Assembly (NCBI GenBank): GCA_938003545.1
Contig: CALKXY010000014.1
Coordinates: 124,001-188,000 of the forward strand
Length of the DNA: 64,000 nt
Source: an uncultured Caulobacterales bacterium
GTDB taxonomy: Bacteria; Pseudomonadota; Alphaproteobacteria; Caulobacterales; Maricaulaceae
Direction of reading: 5' to 3'
The position numbers and the translations under genes were made by a program. This document shows, piece after piece, positions 63,372 through 64,000 of this stretch. The notes under the pieces were generated by a model, which saw only the letters and a program-made list of their open reading frames with translations, did not search any database and was not told the DNA's origin. Position 1 is the stretch's first letter. Every line of letters begins with the position of its first letter.

Positions 63372-63400
63372 ATCGGTCAAAACGTTTTTCCTATGCACGC

Positions 63401-64000
63401 TTACGCGCTGTGGTCCTTCATGTGACCCAAGTATCGCGCGACATAGCGGGCGATCAGGTCAATTTCCAGATTTACTTCGTCTCCGGGCTGTAATCCACCC
63501 AGTGTTGTCGCAGTTGCGGTATGCGGAATGATATTTACCGAAAAGGTTGAACCTTTAACAGCATTGACCGTCAGCGAGACACCCTCAATTGTAATCGACC
63601 CTTTAGGCGCAATACCAAAAGCAATACCATCAGGCGCCGTGAAGTCGAGTTTAAGGGATCCTGCGATTTCTTCTCGCGCGGTCAATGTGCCAACACCGTC
63701 AACATGACCTGTCACAAGATGCCCGCCCAGTTCATCTGCGCCTGTAAGCGCGCGTTCGAGGTTTATCTTTTGCCCAACCTTCCAGTCGCTCATCGTTGTT
63801 TTATCGAGGCTCTCGTCGGAAACTTCAAAGGCGTACCAGCCTTTCCCGTCAGCCGTTTGGCCCTTTTCAATGACTGTCATACAGGCGCCAGCATGCGAAA
63901 TGGACGCACCAATATCGATGGTTGTGGTGTCATAGACGCACTCGACTTCCATGCGCGTATCACCCCATTCGCCACCTGTACCACGCGTGATCGCGCGTAC
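63401..64000 (-). CDS. ribE: Riboflavin synthase, 5' end beyond window
   Basis: Riboflavin synthase dismutates lumazine to riboflavin. The ORF begins within the window at an internal Met (63952), but the frame continues to the right edge as VRAITRGTGGEWGDTR, which matches the usual N-terminal region after MFTGIV. Thus the real start is outside and the gene is partial. Two lumazine domains are seen (TIDIGASISHAGACMTV and ITIEGVSLTVNAV), with the typical duplication. It leads ribB, ribH, nusB and thiL on the minus strand. Confidence 0.95.
   Translation of the reverse strand, partial: VRAITRGTGGEWGDTRMEVECVYDTTTIDIGASISHAGACMTVIEKGQTADGKGWYAFEVSDESLDKTTMSDWKVGQKINLERALTGADELGGHLVTGHVDGVGTLTAREEIAGSLKLDFTAPDGIAFGIAPKGSITIEGVSLTVNAVKGSTFSVNIIPHTATATTLGGLQPGDEVNLEIDLIARYVARYLGHMKDHSA

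Noticed and set aside
63372-63400. FMN riboswitch upstream of ribB
   Set aside because: The ribE-ribB gap is only about 30 nt, too short for the element.

Overview
This window is chromosomal DNA from an alphaproteobacterium, most likely a marine stalked or budding type (Caulobacterales/Maricaulales, Hyphomonadaceae-like). The placement rests on gene order and gene content, not on a search: the rpoZ-rsh-pyrE-pdxJ-acpS-lepB-rnc-era-recO-parC run, an ihfA-MerR pair after plsX-fabH, an N-terminally extended S9, an NDUFS4-type complex I subunit, a mitochondrial-type cytochrome bc1 chaperone, and ketocarotenoid genes (crtW, crtZ). I see no transposase, phage gene, CRISPR array or rRNA. No gap between genes exceeds about 300 bases.

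Layout. 1-647: end of an M23 peptidase gene overlapping a bactofilin gene. 704-11226 (minus): housekeeping run from folK and rpoZ through the (p)ppGpp enzyme and pyrE, pdxJ, acpS, lepB, rnc, era, recO to parC, with five successive 4-nt ATGA start/stop overlaps. 11278-16026: NYN-domain protein and uracil-DNA glycosylase, smpB, dapA and a soluble lytic transglycosylase. 16312-20483: carotenoid operon (prenyl-diphosphate synthase, ABC ATPase, ABC-2 permease, crtW, crtZ), then aat. 21111-23698: a lipoprotein amidohydrolase and a paralogue without metal ligands. 23801-27263: DEAD-box helicase, alpha/beta hydrolase, GST. 27333-31117: a two-gene operon for an 1119-residue outer-membrane-like protein and a small secreted Cys-containing protein, the least explained locus here. 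31272-37690: guaA, rsmB-like, guaB, rlmE, ppx. 37803-42015: SulP transporter, small phosphatase, transketolase. 42276-45613: cysteine synthase, cystathionine beta-lyase and a CE15-like esterase. 45621-55882: four tRNA genes, NDUFS4-like gene, HerA-like ATPase, DUF192, recJ, aminotransferase, argC, rpsI, rplM, ctaA. 55955-59610: MerR, ihfA, fabH, plsX, bc1 chaperone. 59749-64000: bamE, then thiL, nusB, ribH, ribB and ribE, with ribE running off the right edge.

How it works together. Most genes are central metabolism and information processing: GMP synthesis (guaA, guaB), riboflavin, pyridoxal phosphate, lysine/peptidoglycan (dapA), fatty acids and phospholipids (acpS, plsX, fabH), sulfur amino acids, stringent response (rpoZ, rsh, ppx) and respiration (ctaA, bc1 chaperone, NDUFS4). 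The accessory parts worth a second look are the ABC exporter inside the carotenoid operon, the usher-like 1119-residue protein with its partner, the active/inactive amidohydrolase pair, and two places (rpoZ, argC) where a terminator hairpin lies directly upstream of a ribosome binding site. Promoters and operators listed here come from eye-matching of hexamers and palindromes and are hypotheses.
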